Source: Solimonas sp040754295 (GTDB lineage Bacteria > Pseudomonadota > Gammaproteobacteria > Nevskiales > Nevskiaceae). From it: 64,000 nt of DNA. Shown piece after piece: positions 1 through 9,884 of this stretch; within the stretch, counting starts at the first letter, position 1, and each line of letters begins with the position of its first letter. The DNA is taken from NCBI GenBank assembly GCA_040754295.1, contig JBFMCQ010000006.1, positions 1-64,000 of the forward strand, given 5' to 3'. The translations under genes and the position numbers were made by a program. Below the pieces are notes generated by a model. That model worked only from the letters and a program-made list of their open reading frames with translations. It was not told the origin of the DNA and ran no database searches.

Positions 1-103
1 TCCCGATTCCCGATTCCCGATTCCCGATTCCCGATTCCCGATTCCCGATTCCCGATTCCCGATTCCCGATTCCCGATTCCCGATTCCCGATTCCCGATTC
101 CCG
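1..103. repeat. Heptamer tandem array (CCCGATT)n
   Basis: About 14.7 perfect head-to-tail copies of the 7-bp unit CCCGATT run from the first base of the window to base 103, so the true length is unknown. The array ends three bases before the dnaQ start codon and occupies the whole region where a promoter and ribosome-binding site would be expected. The same unit recurs in both orientations between fadB and fadA (5932-6007). Confidence 0.95.
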
Positions 104-106
104 CCC

Positions 107-826
107 ATGCGCCAGATCGTCCTCGACACCGAAACCACCGGCCTCGAAGTGGACCAGGGGCATCGCATCATCGAAATCGGCTGTGTGGAGCTGCGCAACC
201 GCCGGCCGACGCGCAACGACTTCCACCAGTACGTTCATCCGGAAGACAAGGAAATCCAGGCCGGGGCGGTCGACGTGCACGGCATCACGATGGACTTCCT
301 CGCCGACAAGCCGCGCTTCCGCGAGCTGGCGCAGACGCTCTGGGACTATCTCGCCGGCGCCGAGCTGATCATTCACAACGCAGCGTTCGACATCGGTTTC
401 CTCAACATGGAGTTTGCGCGCGCCGGCGTCGGCGGCCGGCTCGAGGAGGTCTGCACGATCACCGACACGGTATCGATGGCGCGCAAGCTGCATCCGGGTC
501 AGCGCGTGAGCCTCGACGCGCTGTGCAAGCGCTACGAGGTCGACAACTCGCATCGCGAGCTGCACGGCGCGCTGCTGGACGCACGCCTGCTCGCCGACGT
601 CTACCTGTTGATGACCGGCGGCCAGAGCCGTCTCGGGCTCGAAGACATGGCCGGCTCCGGCGCCCGGCGCTCGCGCTTCGTCGAGCTGCTCGGCGCCGGA
701 GACGGGCCGCTGCCGGTACTGCAGGCGACCGCCGCGGAGCTGCGGGTGCATCGCGAGCGTCTGCACAAGCTCGTCGCCAAGGGCAAATGCCTATGGGCCT
801 CGGAGCTGGCAGACGCGCCGGCTTAG
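107..826 (+). CDS. dnaQ: DNA polymerase III epsilon subunit (3'-5' proofreading exonuclease)
   Basis: Proofreading subunit of the replicative polymerase; it removes mispaired 3' nucleotides while bound to the alpha subunit. All three DEDDh exonuclease motifs are visible: Exo I with D7-T8-E9 in LDTETTGL, Exo II with D95 in HNAAFDIGFL, and Exo III with H153 and D158 in HGALLDARLLADVYL. The C-terminal part fits the alpha-binding tail. At 239 aa it is close to the 243 aa of the E. coli protein. The ATG at 107 starts the conserved MRQIVLDTETTG N-terminus, but no Shine-Dalgarno is visible because the heptamer array runs up to it. rnhA, often a neighbour, would lie outside the window. Confidence 0.96.
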   Translation: MRQIVLDTETTGLEVDQGHRIIEIGCVELRNRRPTRNDFHQYVHPEDKEIQAGAVDVHGITMDFLADKPRFRELAQTLWDYLAGAELIIHNAAFDIGFLNMEFARAGVGGRLEEVCTITDTVSMARKLHPGQRVSLDALCKRYEVDNSHRELHGALLDARLLADVYLLMTGGQSRLGLEDMAGSGARRSRFVELLGAGDGPLPVLQATAAELRVHRERLHKLVAKGKCLWASELADAPA

Positions 827-856
827 TGCAGGCCGGTCGTGACGTCCGCCGGGCCG

Positions 857-1549
857 ATGCCGCCGCGCACCGCACTCATCACCGGGGGTAACCGCGGCAT
901 CGGCTTCGAGGCCGCGCGCCAGCTCGCGCGCGCCGGGCTGCGCGTCTGCATCGCCGGTCGTGACGGCGCCGCGGTCGCACACGCGGCGGCGACGCTCGCC
1001 GGCGAGGGCGCCCCAGTACGGCCGCTGACGATCGACGTCGCAAGCGAAGACTCGGTGATCGCCGGTGCCGCCACGCTCGCGGCCGACGGCATCCATGTCG
1101 ACGTGCTGATCAACAGCGCCGGCATCTATCCCGGCGGCGACGTCCTCGACGCCGCATCGGCGGCCTTCGTCGACGCGCTTTGCATCAACGCACTGGGTGC
1201 GCTGTGGTGCGCGCGCACGTTCATGCCGGGGATGCTCGCGCACGGCTACGGACGCATCGTCAACCTGAGCAGCGGCTACGGCTGCTTCGCCGACGGACTC
1301 GCCGGGCCGGCGGCGTACTCGATCTCGAAGGCCGCACTCAACGCGGTGACGGTCAAGCTCGCGCAGTACGCGCGCGGGGACCTCAGGATCAATGCCGTCG
1401 ATCCGGGCTGGGTGCGCACGCGCATGGGCGGGCCCGCCGCGCCACGCCCGGTGCAGGACGCCGCGGCCGATGTGGTCTGGGCGGCGACGCTGCCGTCCGA
1501 TGGGCCGAACGGCCGGCTGCTGCGGCAGCGGCGGATCGCCGACTGGTAG
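857..1549 (+). CDS. Short-chain dehydrogenase/reductase (SDR)
   Basis: Classical SDR oxidoreductase of about 231 aa; substrate unknown. The Rossmann glycine motif TGGNRGIG lies at residues 9-16, an NSAG motif at 86-89 stands in for the usual NNAG, and the catalytic set S139, Y154 and K158 (YSISK) is present. After the DPGWVRTRMGG segment the C-terminus is short. The ATG at 857 is chosen because the homologous N-terminus begins just before the glycine motif; an in-frame GTG at 839 would add six residues. It lies 30 bp after dnaQ and converges with the ArsR-methyltransferase gene, with 10 bp between stop codons. Confidence 0.85.
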   Translation: MPPRTALITGGNRGIGFEAARQLARAGLRVCIAGRDGAAVAHAAATLAGEGAPVRPLTIDVASEDSVIAGAATLAADGIHVDVLINSAGIYPGGDVLDAASAAFVDALCINALGALWCARTFMPGMLAHGYGRIVNLSSGYGCFADGLAGPAAYSISKAALNAVTVKLAQYARGDLRINAVDPGWVRTRMGGPAAPRPVQDAAADVVWAATLPSDGPNGRLLRQRRIADW

Positions 1550-1559
1550 GCCGGGATAG

Positions 1560-2531
1560 TTACCGCTTGTTTTGAAAGTCGGGGCCACGGATGGCCCCGG
1601 CTTGCGCAGGATGCGCAATTGCCGTAATCACTTCGAAGTACGGCGGCCGCGCCTCGCGCGAGCTGATCCGGCACAGCTCGACCTGCAGCCCGCAGCCGAC
1701 CATCAGCTTGCGCAGCGTCTCCGGCGCAATGCCGAGATTGACGTGGTCGTAGGCGCGCATCGTTTCCTCGTGAGCGTGCTCGGCCAGCGCCGCGATGATC
1801 AGCCGGCCGCCGGGCCGCAGCAGGCGCGCCGCTTCCTTGAGCACCTTGCGCGGCTCGCGAGTGTAGGCCAGCGCGTGCATCAGGAAGACGTGGTCGTAGG
1901 CGCCCGCAGCCAATGGCAGGGCGTGCATGTCGGCTTCGCAGAACTCGACGTTCGCCAGCCGCGCGAGGCGCTTGCGCGCTGCCGCGATGACCGTCGCGCT
2001 GATGTCCACGCAGGTGACGTGACGCGCGCGCTCGGCGACGAGCTCGGCGGTGAGGCCGTCGCCGCAGCCGATGTCGGCGACGTCGCCGAGCTCGAGCAGA
2101 CCGATCAGCGCGCGTGCCGTCGCCTCCCAGGTCCGACCGGGCGAGTAGTGCAGCTCCATGCGCCCGGCGACCGACTCGGCCCAGGTCTGGCCGTGCTTGC
2201 GTTTGGCGACGACCTGCTCGGCGCGCTCGCGGTCGACGCGCAGCTGAGCGTCGTCCAGGCGCTCGCGCAGCAGCCCCCAGATCGCCGCCAGCTCGTCGTC
2301 GCTGGGGCCCAGCGAGTACAGCGCGGCGTTGCCGCTACGCTTGTCCTGCACCAGCCCGGCGCGCTTGAGGCGCGCCAGATGGGTCGAAACGCGGCTCTGC
2401 GCGAGGCCGGTGACTTCGGTCAGCTCGGCGACGCTCAGCTCGTGCTGCTCCAGCAGCAGCAGCAGGCGCAGGCGGCTGGCGTCGCCCAGCAGGCTGCAGA
2501 CCTGCGTGCTCTGATCGAGCGATAGGCTCAA
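1560..2531 (-). CDS. ArsR-family HTH / SAM-dependent methyltransferase fusion
   Basis: Two-domain protein. Residues about 8-75 form an ArsR/SmtB winged helix (LGDASRLRLLLLLEQ, then TGLAQSRVSTHLARLKRAGL). Residues about 130-300 form a class I methyltransferase with the SAM motif VADIGCGDGLTAELV near 151-165. The family is known in Proteobacteria and is usually annotated as a transcriptional regulator; the methyl acceptor is unknown. No cysteine-rich metal site is obvious in the HTH domain. The start is inferred as TTG at 2531 (323 aa), because reading further upstream runs into the transcription terminator at 2592-2623 of the preceding minus-strand gene and gives a non-homologous N-terminus. 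No strong ribosome-binding site supports this start. Confidence 0.8.
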   Translation of the reverse strand: MSLSLDQSTQVCSLLGDASRLRLLLLLEQHELSVAELTEVTGLAQSRVSTHLARLKRAGLVQDKRSGNAALYSLGPSDDELAAIWGLLRERLDDAQLRVDRERAEQVVAKRKHGQTWAESVAGRMELHYSPGRTWEATARALIGLLELGDVADIGCGDGLTAELVAERARHVTCVDISATVIAAARKRLARLANVEFCEADMHALPLAAGAYDHVFLMHALAYTREPRKVLKEAARLLRPGGRLIIAALAEHAHEETMRAYDHVNLGIAPETLRKLMVGCGLQVELCRISSREARPPYFEVITAIAHPAQAGAIRGPDFQNKR

Positions 2532-2591
2532 AGGGGCATTCCCATGCGGATGGACGGATGTGATTTTGCGGCGATTGTGACCGGCCGGGCC

Positions 2592-2623
2592 GCAAACAAA
2601 AAGCCCGCCGGGCGGCGGGCTTT
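2592..2623 (-). terminator. Rho-independent terminator of the H1-like gene
   Basis: A 10-bp perfect stem (AAAGCCCGCC with GGCGGGCTTT, loop GCCC) is followed on the minus strand by TTTTTGTTTG. It starts about 20 bp after the stop of the histone H1-like gene. Confidence 0.85.
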
Positions 2624-2642
2624 GTGCACGGCAAGGCACGCT

Positions 2643-3218
2643 TCAGCTCGGCGGCGGGGGCGTGCCGTCGTCGTTCTCCGGGGGCGCCGGCGGCGCCGGC
2701 GGCGGTAGTTCGCCCGGTGCGAGGCCCAGCTCCGCGGCCTCTTTCTTGCCCTGGGAGGTCGCGAGAAACGCGCGCGACAGCGGCGACGGCGTGATGGTCT
2801 GCGCTGCCGAGGCGGCCGCCTCGGTGATCCGTTTCTCGACGACCTGGACCTGCGTCCGCGCCTCCGCCTCGATCTTCTGCACCGCCTTCCTGGCCTTGGC
2901 AAAGTCCTTCTTTGCCGTGGATTTCACTTGCGCGACGGCCTTCTTCGCCGCCTTCTGCGCCTTGGCGAGATCCTTTTTCACCGTTGCGCGCGCTTTGGCC
3001 GTGGCCTTGCTCACGCGCGCGCGCAGCGACGACTCCTGTGCCGTCTTCTTGGCCGGCGACTTCCCCGCCGCCTTCCTTGCCGCCGGCTCCTTCGAGCCCC
3101 CACTTTTTGCAGCAGCCTTCTTCGCGGCGATCTTTTTCGCGGGCTTTTTCGCGACGGCTTTTCTCGAAGCGGCCTTGCTGGCGGCTTTGGCGCCGCCCTT
3201 CTTCGCGGACTTTTTCAT
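2643..3218 (-). CDS. Lysine/alanine-rich histone H1-like protein
   Basis: A 191-aa, strongly basic low-complexity protein. Residues 1-65 are Ala/Lys-rich repeats of the AAKK/AKKPAKK type, like bacterial H1-like nucleoid proteins and the C-terminal tail of PhaF phasins. Residues about 70-135 form a long Lys/Ala helix, probably a coiled coil, and the end is proline-rich and acidic (PPPAPPAPPENDDG). A role in DNA compaction or granule binding is inferred from composition only; I see no recognisable phasin domain. The ATG at 3218 is preceded by GGAG twelve bases upstream. The same frame stays open upstream to 3506, but that extension is not lysine-rich and lies before the ribosome-binding site. 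Confidence 0.75.
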   Translation of the reverse strand: MKKSAKKGGAKAASKAASRKAVAKKPAKKIAAKKAAAKSGGSKEPAARKAAGKSPAKKTAQESSLRARVSKATAKARATVKKDLAKAQKAAKKAVAQVKSTAKKDFAKARKAVQKIEAEARTQVQVVEKRITEAAASAAQTITPSPLSRAFLATSQGKKEAAELGLAPGELPPPAPPAPPENDDGTPPPPS

Positions 3219-3760
3219 GACTTCACGAGCTCCATACACGGGTGCGGCCGCATCGGCCGGGGAGGTACGCAACGACTCAAGCGAGACGCGAAAGCAGACG
3301 ACGCCACGATCCGCTGCGGCGGCACGTGCGTGAGAGAGCGGTCCGGGCGCGCAGGCGAAACACGCCGGGAACCGGCGGTGCGCAACGGTGTCGGGCAGTC
3401 GGCGGGATGCGGATCGACCCTCCTCGCGGACTGCCCCGGTCTGGCAGTCATTTGGGCTCCCTTGACTTTTCCCCCGAAAAGTTGTCCAGGAGTGTAGGAC
3501 CCGCAAATTGCGCTGTCAAAGCAAGGAGCGCCGCCCGCGGCGCACGCCGAGCGGCGCGCGCAGCGAGCGCCCGGAAATCGCCCCGGAAAGGCTGTGCCGG
3601 GCTCGGTTTACGGCACTGCAACATGGGGGCTATGATGGCCGCCCTTCAAGCTACCGGGCGCGGAGCTGCCGTCGGTTTTCCGCCGTCCTTGCGGGCGGTC
3701 GCGGAACCCCGTTCCGACTTCCGCGCGCCGTCGATATTCCATCCACGAGGTGACCCACCC
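3219..3760. other. Intergenic region between the H1-like gene and fadB
   Basis: 542 bp between divergent genes. Several frames are open because of high GC, but none has protein-like composition or a ribosome-binding site. The right part carries a candidate fadB promoter (3607-3636). The left part should contain the promoter of the H1-like gene, but I could not pick out a convincing one. No repeat or RNA gene is seen. Confidence 0.6.
3607..3636 (+). promoter_or_regulatory. Candidate sigma-70 promoter of fadBA
   Basis: TTTACG at 3607-3612, an 18-bp spacer, then TATGAT at 3631-3636. This leaves a leader of about 120 nt before the fadB start codon. Evidence is sequence similarity only. Confidence 0.35.
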
Positions 3761-5914
<2,154 letters not shown>

Positions 5915-5931
5915 ACGTAACGGGAAGCGGG

Positions 5932-6007
5932 AATGGGGAATCGGGAATCGTTGAAGACGAACCCGATCCGTTCTCCCGATTCCCCGATTCCCGATTCCCG
6001 ATTCCCG
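5932..6007. repeat. Inverted heptamer repeat between fadB and fadA
   Basis: The left part (about 5932-5950) carries GGGAATC units and the right part (about 5974-6007) carries CCCGATT units, the same heptamer as at the window start. About 15 bases of the left arm (GGGAATCGGGAATCG) can pair with the right arm. The right arm ends directly at the GGAG Shine-Dalgarno of fadA (6007-6010), so the stem-loop would form immediately upstream of the fadA start. Confidence 0.85.
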
Positions 6008-6017
6008 GAGCAATCAA

Positions 6018-7178
6018 ATGACTGAAGTTGTCATTGTCGACGCGGTCCGCACCCCGATGGGCCGCTCCAAGGGCGGTGCGTTTCGCAACGTGCGCGCCGA
6101 AGACCTGTCTGCCGAGCTGATCAAGGCGATCCTCGCGCGCAACAGCGCGGTCAAGCCGGCGGACGTCGAGGACGTGATCTGGGGCTGCGTGCAGCAGACC
6201 CTCGAGCAGGGCTTCAATATCGCGCGCAACGCCTTGCTCAAGGCCGGCCTGCCGAACAGCGTGCCCGGCCAGACCGTGAACCGCCTGTGCGGCTCGTCGA
6301 TGACGGCGATCCACATCGCCACGGCCTCGATCAAGGCCGGCATCGGCGACACCTACATCTGCGGCGGCGTCGAGCACATGGGCCATGTGCCGATGACGCA
6401 CGGCTTCGACGGCGATCCCGGCCTCTCGGTCATGACCGCCAAGGCCTCGGCGATGATGGGCCTGACCGCCGAGATGCTCACGCAGACGCACCAGGTCTCG
6501 CGCGAGCGCCAGGACGAGTTCGCGCTCGCCTCGCACCAGAAGGCCTACAAGGCCTGGAAGGACGGACACTTCAAGAACGAGATGATCGGCATCCACGGCC
6601 ACGACGCCGACGGCCTGCCGATCTACGTCGACTTCGACGAAGTCGTGCGCCCGGACGCCAATCTCGCCGATCTGGGCAAGCTCAAGCCGGCGTTCAACCC
6701 CAAGGGCTCGGTGACCGCCGGCAACAGTTCGGCGATCTCCGACGGCGCCTCGTGCACGCTGATCATGGCCGAGGACAAGGCCAAGGCACTGGGCCTCAAG
6801 GTCCTCGCGCGCATCAGGGCCGTCGCCGCCGCCGGCTGCAATCCCTCGATCATGGGTATCGGCCCGGTGCCGGCCACGCACAAGGCGCTCAAGCGCGCGG
6901 GCCTGTCGATCGACGACATCGACTACTTCGAGCTCAACGAGGCCTTCGCCGCGCAGTCGCTGGCGGTGCTCAAGGACTTGAAGCTCCTCGAGCGCATGGA
7001 TCGCGTCAACATCAAGGGCGGCGCCATTGCGCTCGGCCACCCGCTGGGCTGCTCGGGTGCGCGCATCACCGGCGCGCTGGCGCATGTGCTCAACGAGCAG
7101 AACGCACAGTTCGGCGTCGCGACGATGTGCATCGGCATGGGTCAGGGCGTGGCGACGGTGCTCGAGCGCGTGAACTGA
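6018..7178 (+). CDS. fadA: 3-ketoacyl-CoA thiolase (fatty acid oxidation complex beta subunit)
   Basis: Thiolase that cleaves 3-ketoacyl-CoA into acetyl-CoA and a shortened acyl-CoA, partner of FadB. The nucleophilic cysteine is C91 in NRLCGSSMTAIH; the other catalytic residues lie in GGAIALGHPLGCSGARITG (His near 341) and in MCIGMGQGVATVL (Cys near 371). NEAFAAQSLAVL is also typical. At 386 aa it matches E. coli FadA (387 aa). GGAG eight bases before the ATG supports the start. It is the last gene of the fadBA unit. Confidence 0.97.
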   Translation: MTEVVIVDAVRTPMGRSKGGAFRNVRAEDLSAELIKAILARNSAVKPADVEDVIWGCVQQTLEQGFNIARNALLKAGLPNSVPGQTVNRLCGSSMTAIHIATASIKAGIGDTYICGGVEHMGHVPMTHGFDGDPGLSVMTAKASAMMGLTAEMLTQTHQVSRERQDEFALASHQKAYKAWKDGHFKNEMIGIHGHDADGLPIYVDFDEVVRPDANLADLGKLKPAFNPKGSVTAGNSSAISDGASCTLIMAEDKAKALGLKVLARIRAVAAAGCNPSIMGIGPVPATHKALKRAGLSIDDIDYFELNEAFAAQSLAVLKDLKLLERMDRVNIKGGAIALGHPLGCSGARITGALAHVLNEQNAQFGVATMCIGMGQGVATVLERVN

Positions 7179-7193
7179 GCCGTACGCGAAAAC

Positions 7194-7212
7194 TGCGGTG
7201 ACGCGAAGGCGA
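7194..7212 (+). repeat. Diverged copy of the gor-flanking REP-like element
   Basis: TGCGGTGACGCGAAGGCGA matches the core of the gor-flanking element (TGCGGTGAGCCGAAGGCGA) at 17 of 19 positions. Like those copies it lies just after a stop codon, here fadA. One short match is weak evidence by itself. Confidence 0.4.
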
Positions 7213-7274
7213 GGCTCAGTTTCTGAGCCTCCGCGCCGACAGTCTGGCTGGTGCTATGCCGCGGGCATCACCAG
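7211..7274. terminator. Two stem-loops downstream of fadA
   Basis: GAGGCTCAG-TTT-CTGAGCCTC (7211-7231) is a perfect 9-bp hairpin. A second compound hairpin pairs CTGGTG (7248-7253) with CACCAG (7269-7274) and, inside it, ATGCC with GGCAT. Neither is followed by a T-run, so these may be 3'-end stabilisers or parts of a Rho-dependent end. They lie between fadA and the convergent cheB. Confidence 0.5.
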
Positions 7275-7382
7275 ACGCCGCGCGTTACGCGCGCCACATC
7301 GGGTTCAAGAGCGATGCATCGGCGCCAAGCCCGGAGACGAGGCCTCGCCGTCGATGCTCGACCGCGAGCGCACCGGCTGACT

Positions 7383-8474
7383 TCAGCGCACGTGCGCGGT
7401 GATGGCCGCGGCGAGTTCGCCGAGCGGTAGCACGCGCTCAGCGGCATTGAGCGCCACGGCTTCGCGCGGCATGCCGTAGACCGTGCTGGTCGCTTCGTCC
7501 TGGGCAACGGTGGCGGCGCCGCTGCAACGCATCTCCGCGAGTCCGCGCGCACCGTCGTCGCCCATGCCGGTCATCAGAATGCCGAGCGCACCGCGGCCGG
7601 CGCAGGCCGCCACCGATCGGAACAGCACATCCACTGACGGCCGGTGGCGGTTTACCGGCGGGCCGTCGACGACCTGCACGGCGTAATGTGTGGTGCAACG
7701 ACGCAGCTGCAGGTGGCGGCCACCGGGCGCAATCAGCGCCAATCCCGGCATTACGCGATCGCCGTCGCAGGCTTCACGTACTTCGATCGCGCAGTTTCGG
7801 TTGAGCCGTTCGGCGAACGGCGCCGTAAAGCCCGCCGGCATGTGCTGAACGATCAGAATTCCGGGTGCCTCCGGCGGAAGCGCCGACAGGACCGACTCCA
7901 GCGCGAGCGGGCCGCCGGTTGATGCACCGATGGCGACAACGCGGCTGATTGCTGCCGCGACGAGGCTGCCAGCGGGCAGGGGCATTGGTGGCGCCAGCGC
8001 CGGCGGGCGCGCGGGGCGGTGGTGCAGACTGCTCATCCTCGCCGTCGACGCGGCCTTGACCGCACGCAGCAGTTCCATCGCGCCCTCGCTGTCGGCCTCG
8101 GCTGCCCCCAGGCCGGCAGGCTTGGATACCACGGCTACGGCGCCGCTCGCCAAGGCTTCGATGGTGGTTGCCGCGCCGCGTGCGCTCAGCGCAGAGCAGA
8201 TCACGACCGGGGTCGGGCGCTCGGCCATCAGGCGCTTGAGGAAGGTGATGCCGTCCATGCGGGGCATCTCGATGTCGAGCACGATCACATCGGGCCAGCG
8301 CCGGTTCATCCGGTTGAGCGCCAGCAGGGGATCGGCGGCGGTACCGATCACCTCGATCGCGGGATCTTGCCCGAGGACCACCGCTAGTAGGTGACGCATC
8401 ACGGCCGAGTCATCGATGATGAAGACACCAGCCGTCTTCGGGCCGGGCGCTGTGTGCGCGGGCAGGGCGTTCAT
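7383..8474 (-). CDS. cheB: Chemotaxis protein-glutamate methylesterase/glutaminase CheB
   Basis: Response-regulator esterase that removes methyl groups from chemoreceptors. The N-terminal receiver domain has DD at 21-22, the phospho-acceptor D67 (VLDIEMPRMDG) and K118 (VSKPAG). The catalytic domain has the triad S185 (GASTGG), H211 (VQHMP) and an Asp in TGMGDDGARGL (306-307). At 363 aa it is a normal full-length CheB. It is the last gene of the minus-strand chemosensory operon, and its start overlaps the cheR stop by four bases. It is the only receiver-domain protein encoded in the cluster. Confidence 0.96.
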   Translation of the reverse strand: MNALPAHTAPGPKTAGVFIIDDSAVMRHLLAVVLGQDPAIEVIGTAADPLLALNRMNRRWPDVIVLDIEMPRMDGITFLKRLMAERPTPVVICSALSARGAATTIEALASGAVAVVSKPAGLGAAEADSEGAMELLRAVKAASTARMSSLHHRPARPPALAPPMPLPAGSLVAAAISRVVAIGASTGGPLALESVLSALPPEAPGILIVQHMPAGFTAPFAERLNRNCAIEVREACDGDRVMPGLALIAPGGRHLQLRRCTTHYAVQVVDGPPVNRHRPSVDVLFRSVAACAGRGALGILMTGMGDDGARGLAEMRCSGAATVAQDEATSTVYGMPREAVALNAAERVLPLGELAAAITAHVR

Positions 8475-9322
8475 GGCTTGCGGTAGATCGAGACCGACAC
8501 CGGTTGCAGGTTCACGCCAATGCCGTTCAGACTTTCCGAGTGTCCCACCAGCAGGTGACCGTCACTGCGCAGGGTCTGCGCGACCCGGTGCACGACCTCG
8601 CGCTTGGTCTGTGGCTCGAAATAGATCATGACGTTGCGCAGCAGCACGAGGTCGAATGGCCCCATCTTCGGCAGCGGCGTGTGCAGGTTGACCTGTTGGA
8701 AGCGGACGCGGGCGCGCAACGCGGGACAGATCTGGAAGCTGCCGGCCTGCGCGCGCACGCCCTTGAGGCAGTACGCCCGCAGGTAGGCCGGCGGGATCGT
8801 GCGGGCGCGCTCGAGCGGATAGATGCCGCTGCGTGCCCGTGCCAGCATGCGCATACTGATGTCGGAAGCCACGACTTCCCATGGTTGGGTGCCGATGGCG
8901 TCGGCCAGCGTCATGGCGGCGCTGTAGGCCTCCTCTCCACTCGAACAGGCGGCACTCCAGACGCGTAGCGGCGTACCAGGGCGTCGCTGCTGCGCCAGCC
9001 GTTCGCGCAGGAAGTCGAAATGGCGTGGCTCGCGGAAGAACGAAGTTTTGTTGGTGGTCAGCAGGTCGACGGCAGTTTGCAGTTCTTCGTGGTCGCTGCC
9101 CGAGCACAGCCGCTCGAAATAGTCGCAGTAGCGACTGATGCCGAGCGTCCGCAGGCGCGCGCACAGACGGCTGCAGACCAGCGCCTTCTTTCCCGCGGAC
9201 AGGTGGATCCCGGCCAGTCTGCGCAACAATTGCTGGATCTGTGCGAACTCGCGGTCGCTCAGCGGCTCGGGCGCTACCGCGAACGGCATCGGCGACGACA
9301 GACCGCTGCGGAGGGATTGCAT
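8471..9322 (-). CDS. cheR: Chemoreceptor methyltransferase CheR
   Basis: SAM-dependent methyltransferase that methylates glutamates on the receptor. The N-terminal all-helical domain (residues about 20-90) is followed by TTNKTSFFRE, the SAM motif RVWSAACSSGEEAYS, DISMRMLARAR and FDLVLLRNVMIYF. At 283 aa it matches the family. It lies 4 bp after cheW and overlaps cheB by ATGA. With CheB it gives this system a complete methylation-based adaptation module. Confidence 0.95.
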   Translation of the reverse strand: MQSLRSGLSSPMPFAVAPEPLSDREFAQIQQLLRRLAGIHLSAGKKALVCSRLCARLRTLGISRYCDYFERLCSGSDHEELQTAVDLLTTNKTSFFREPRHFDFLRERLAQQRRPGTPLRVWSAACSSGEEAYSAAMTLADAIGTQPWEVVASDISMRMLARARSGIYPLERARTIPPAYLRAYCLKGVRAQAGSFQICPALRARVRFQQVNLHTPLPKMGPFDLVLLRNVMIYFEPQTKREVVHRVAQTLRSDGHLLVGHSESLNGIGVNLQPVSVSIYRKP

Positions 9323-9326
9323 TGAC

Positions 9327-9875
9327 CTAGGCAGTATGGGGCAGTTCCTCGCGCACGGCGTCGTGGTCGGTGGTGTCGATGGCGTCTGGATTGAGGATCA
9401 GGTCCTCGGCCGACAGCACGCGGCCGACGTCGAGGATGATGACGAAGCGGCCGTCGACATTGCCCATGCCGCGGATGAAATCCGTGCGTACATGGGTGCC
9501 GAAGGCCGGCGGCGGAGCGATGTCTTCTGGCGCGATCTCGATCACTGCGCTGACGGCGTCGACGACGATGCCCATGACCAGCAGGCCTTCCTCGTCGGGC
9601 ACCTCGACGATGACGACGCAGGTGCGTTTGGTGGTCGCGCTCGAGCCGCAGCCGAAGCGCACACATAGATCGACGACCGGGACGACGACACCACGCAGGT
9701 TGATCACGCCGCGCAGGCAGTCCGGCATCATCGGCACCGGCGTTGCACCGCCGTACTCGATGATTTCCCGGATGCCGAGAATGTCGAGCGCATACATCTC
9801 GCTGCCAAGCTGGAAGGTCAGATACTGGTTGTGCTCGCCGCTGTCAGTGCACGGCCTGTCCGTTGCGTGTTCCAT
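9327..9875 (-). CDS. cheW: Chemotaxis coupling protein CheW
   Basis: A 182-aa SH3-like adaptor linking receptor to CheA. The CheW fold starts at QYLTFQLGSEMYALDILGIREII and includes PDCLRGVINLRGVVVPVVDL. The last 15-20 residues (DHDAVREELPHTA) extend beyond the minimal domain. GAGGAA precedes the ATG. It lies 9 bp after the receptor gene in the operon. Confidence 0.94.
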   Translation of the reverse strand: MEHATDRPCTDSGEHNQYLTFQLGSEMYALDILGIREIIEYGGATPVPMMPDCLRGVINLRGVVVPVVDLCVRFGCGSSATTKRTCVVIVEVPDEEGLLVMGIVVDAVSAVIEIAPEDIAPPPAFGTHVRTDFIRGMGNVDGRFVIILDVGRVLSAEDLILNPDAIDTTDHDAVREELPHTA

Positions 9876-9884
9876 GGCGGTTCC

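Noticed and set aside
1..103. Heptamer array as a possible CRISPR
   Set aside because: Seven-base head-to-tail units with no spacers and no cas genes; it is a simple tandem repeat.
3215..3451. 78-codon minus-strand frame upstream of the H1-like gene
   Set aside because: Overlaps the H1-like ribosome-binding site and has intergenic composition; more likely leader and promoter DNA.
7198..7380. 60-codon frame between fadA and cheB
   Set aside because: It runs through two stem-loops, has no ribosome-binding site and lies in a convergent gap.
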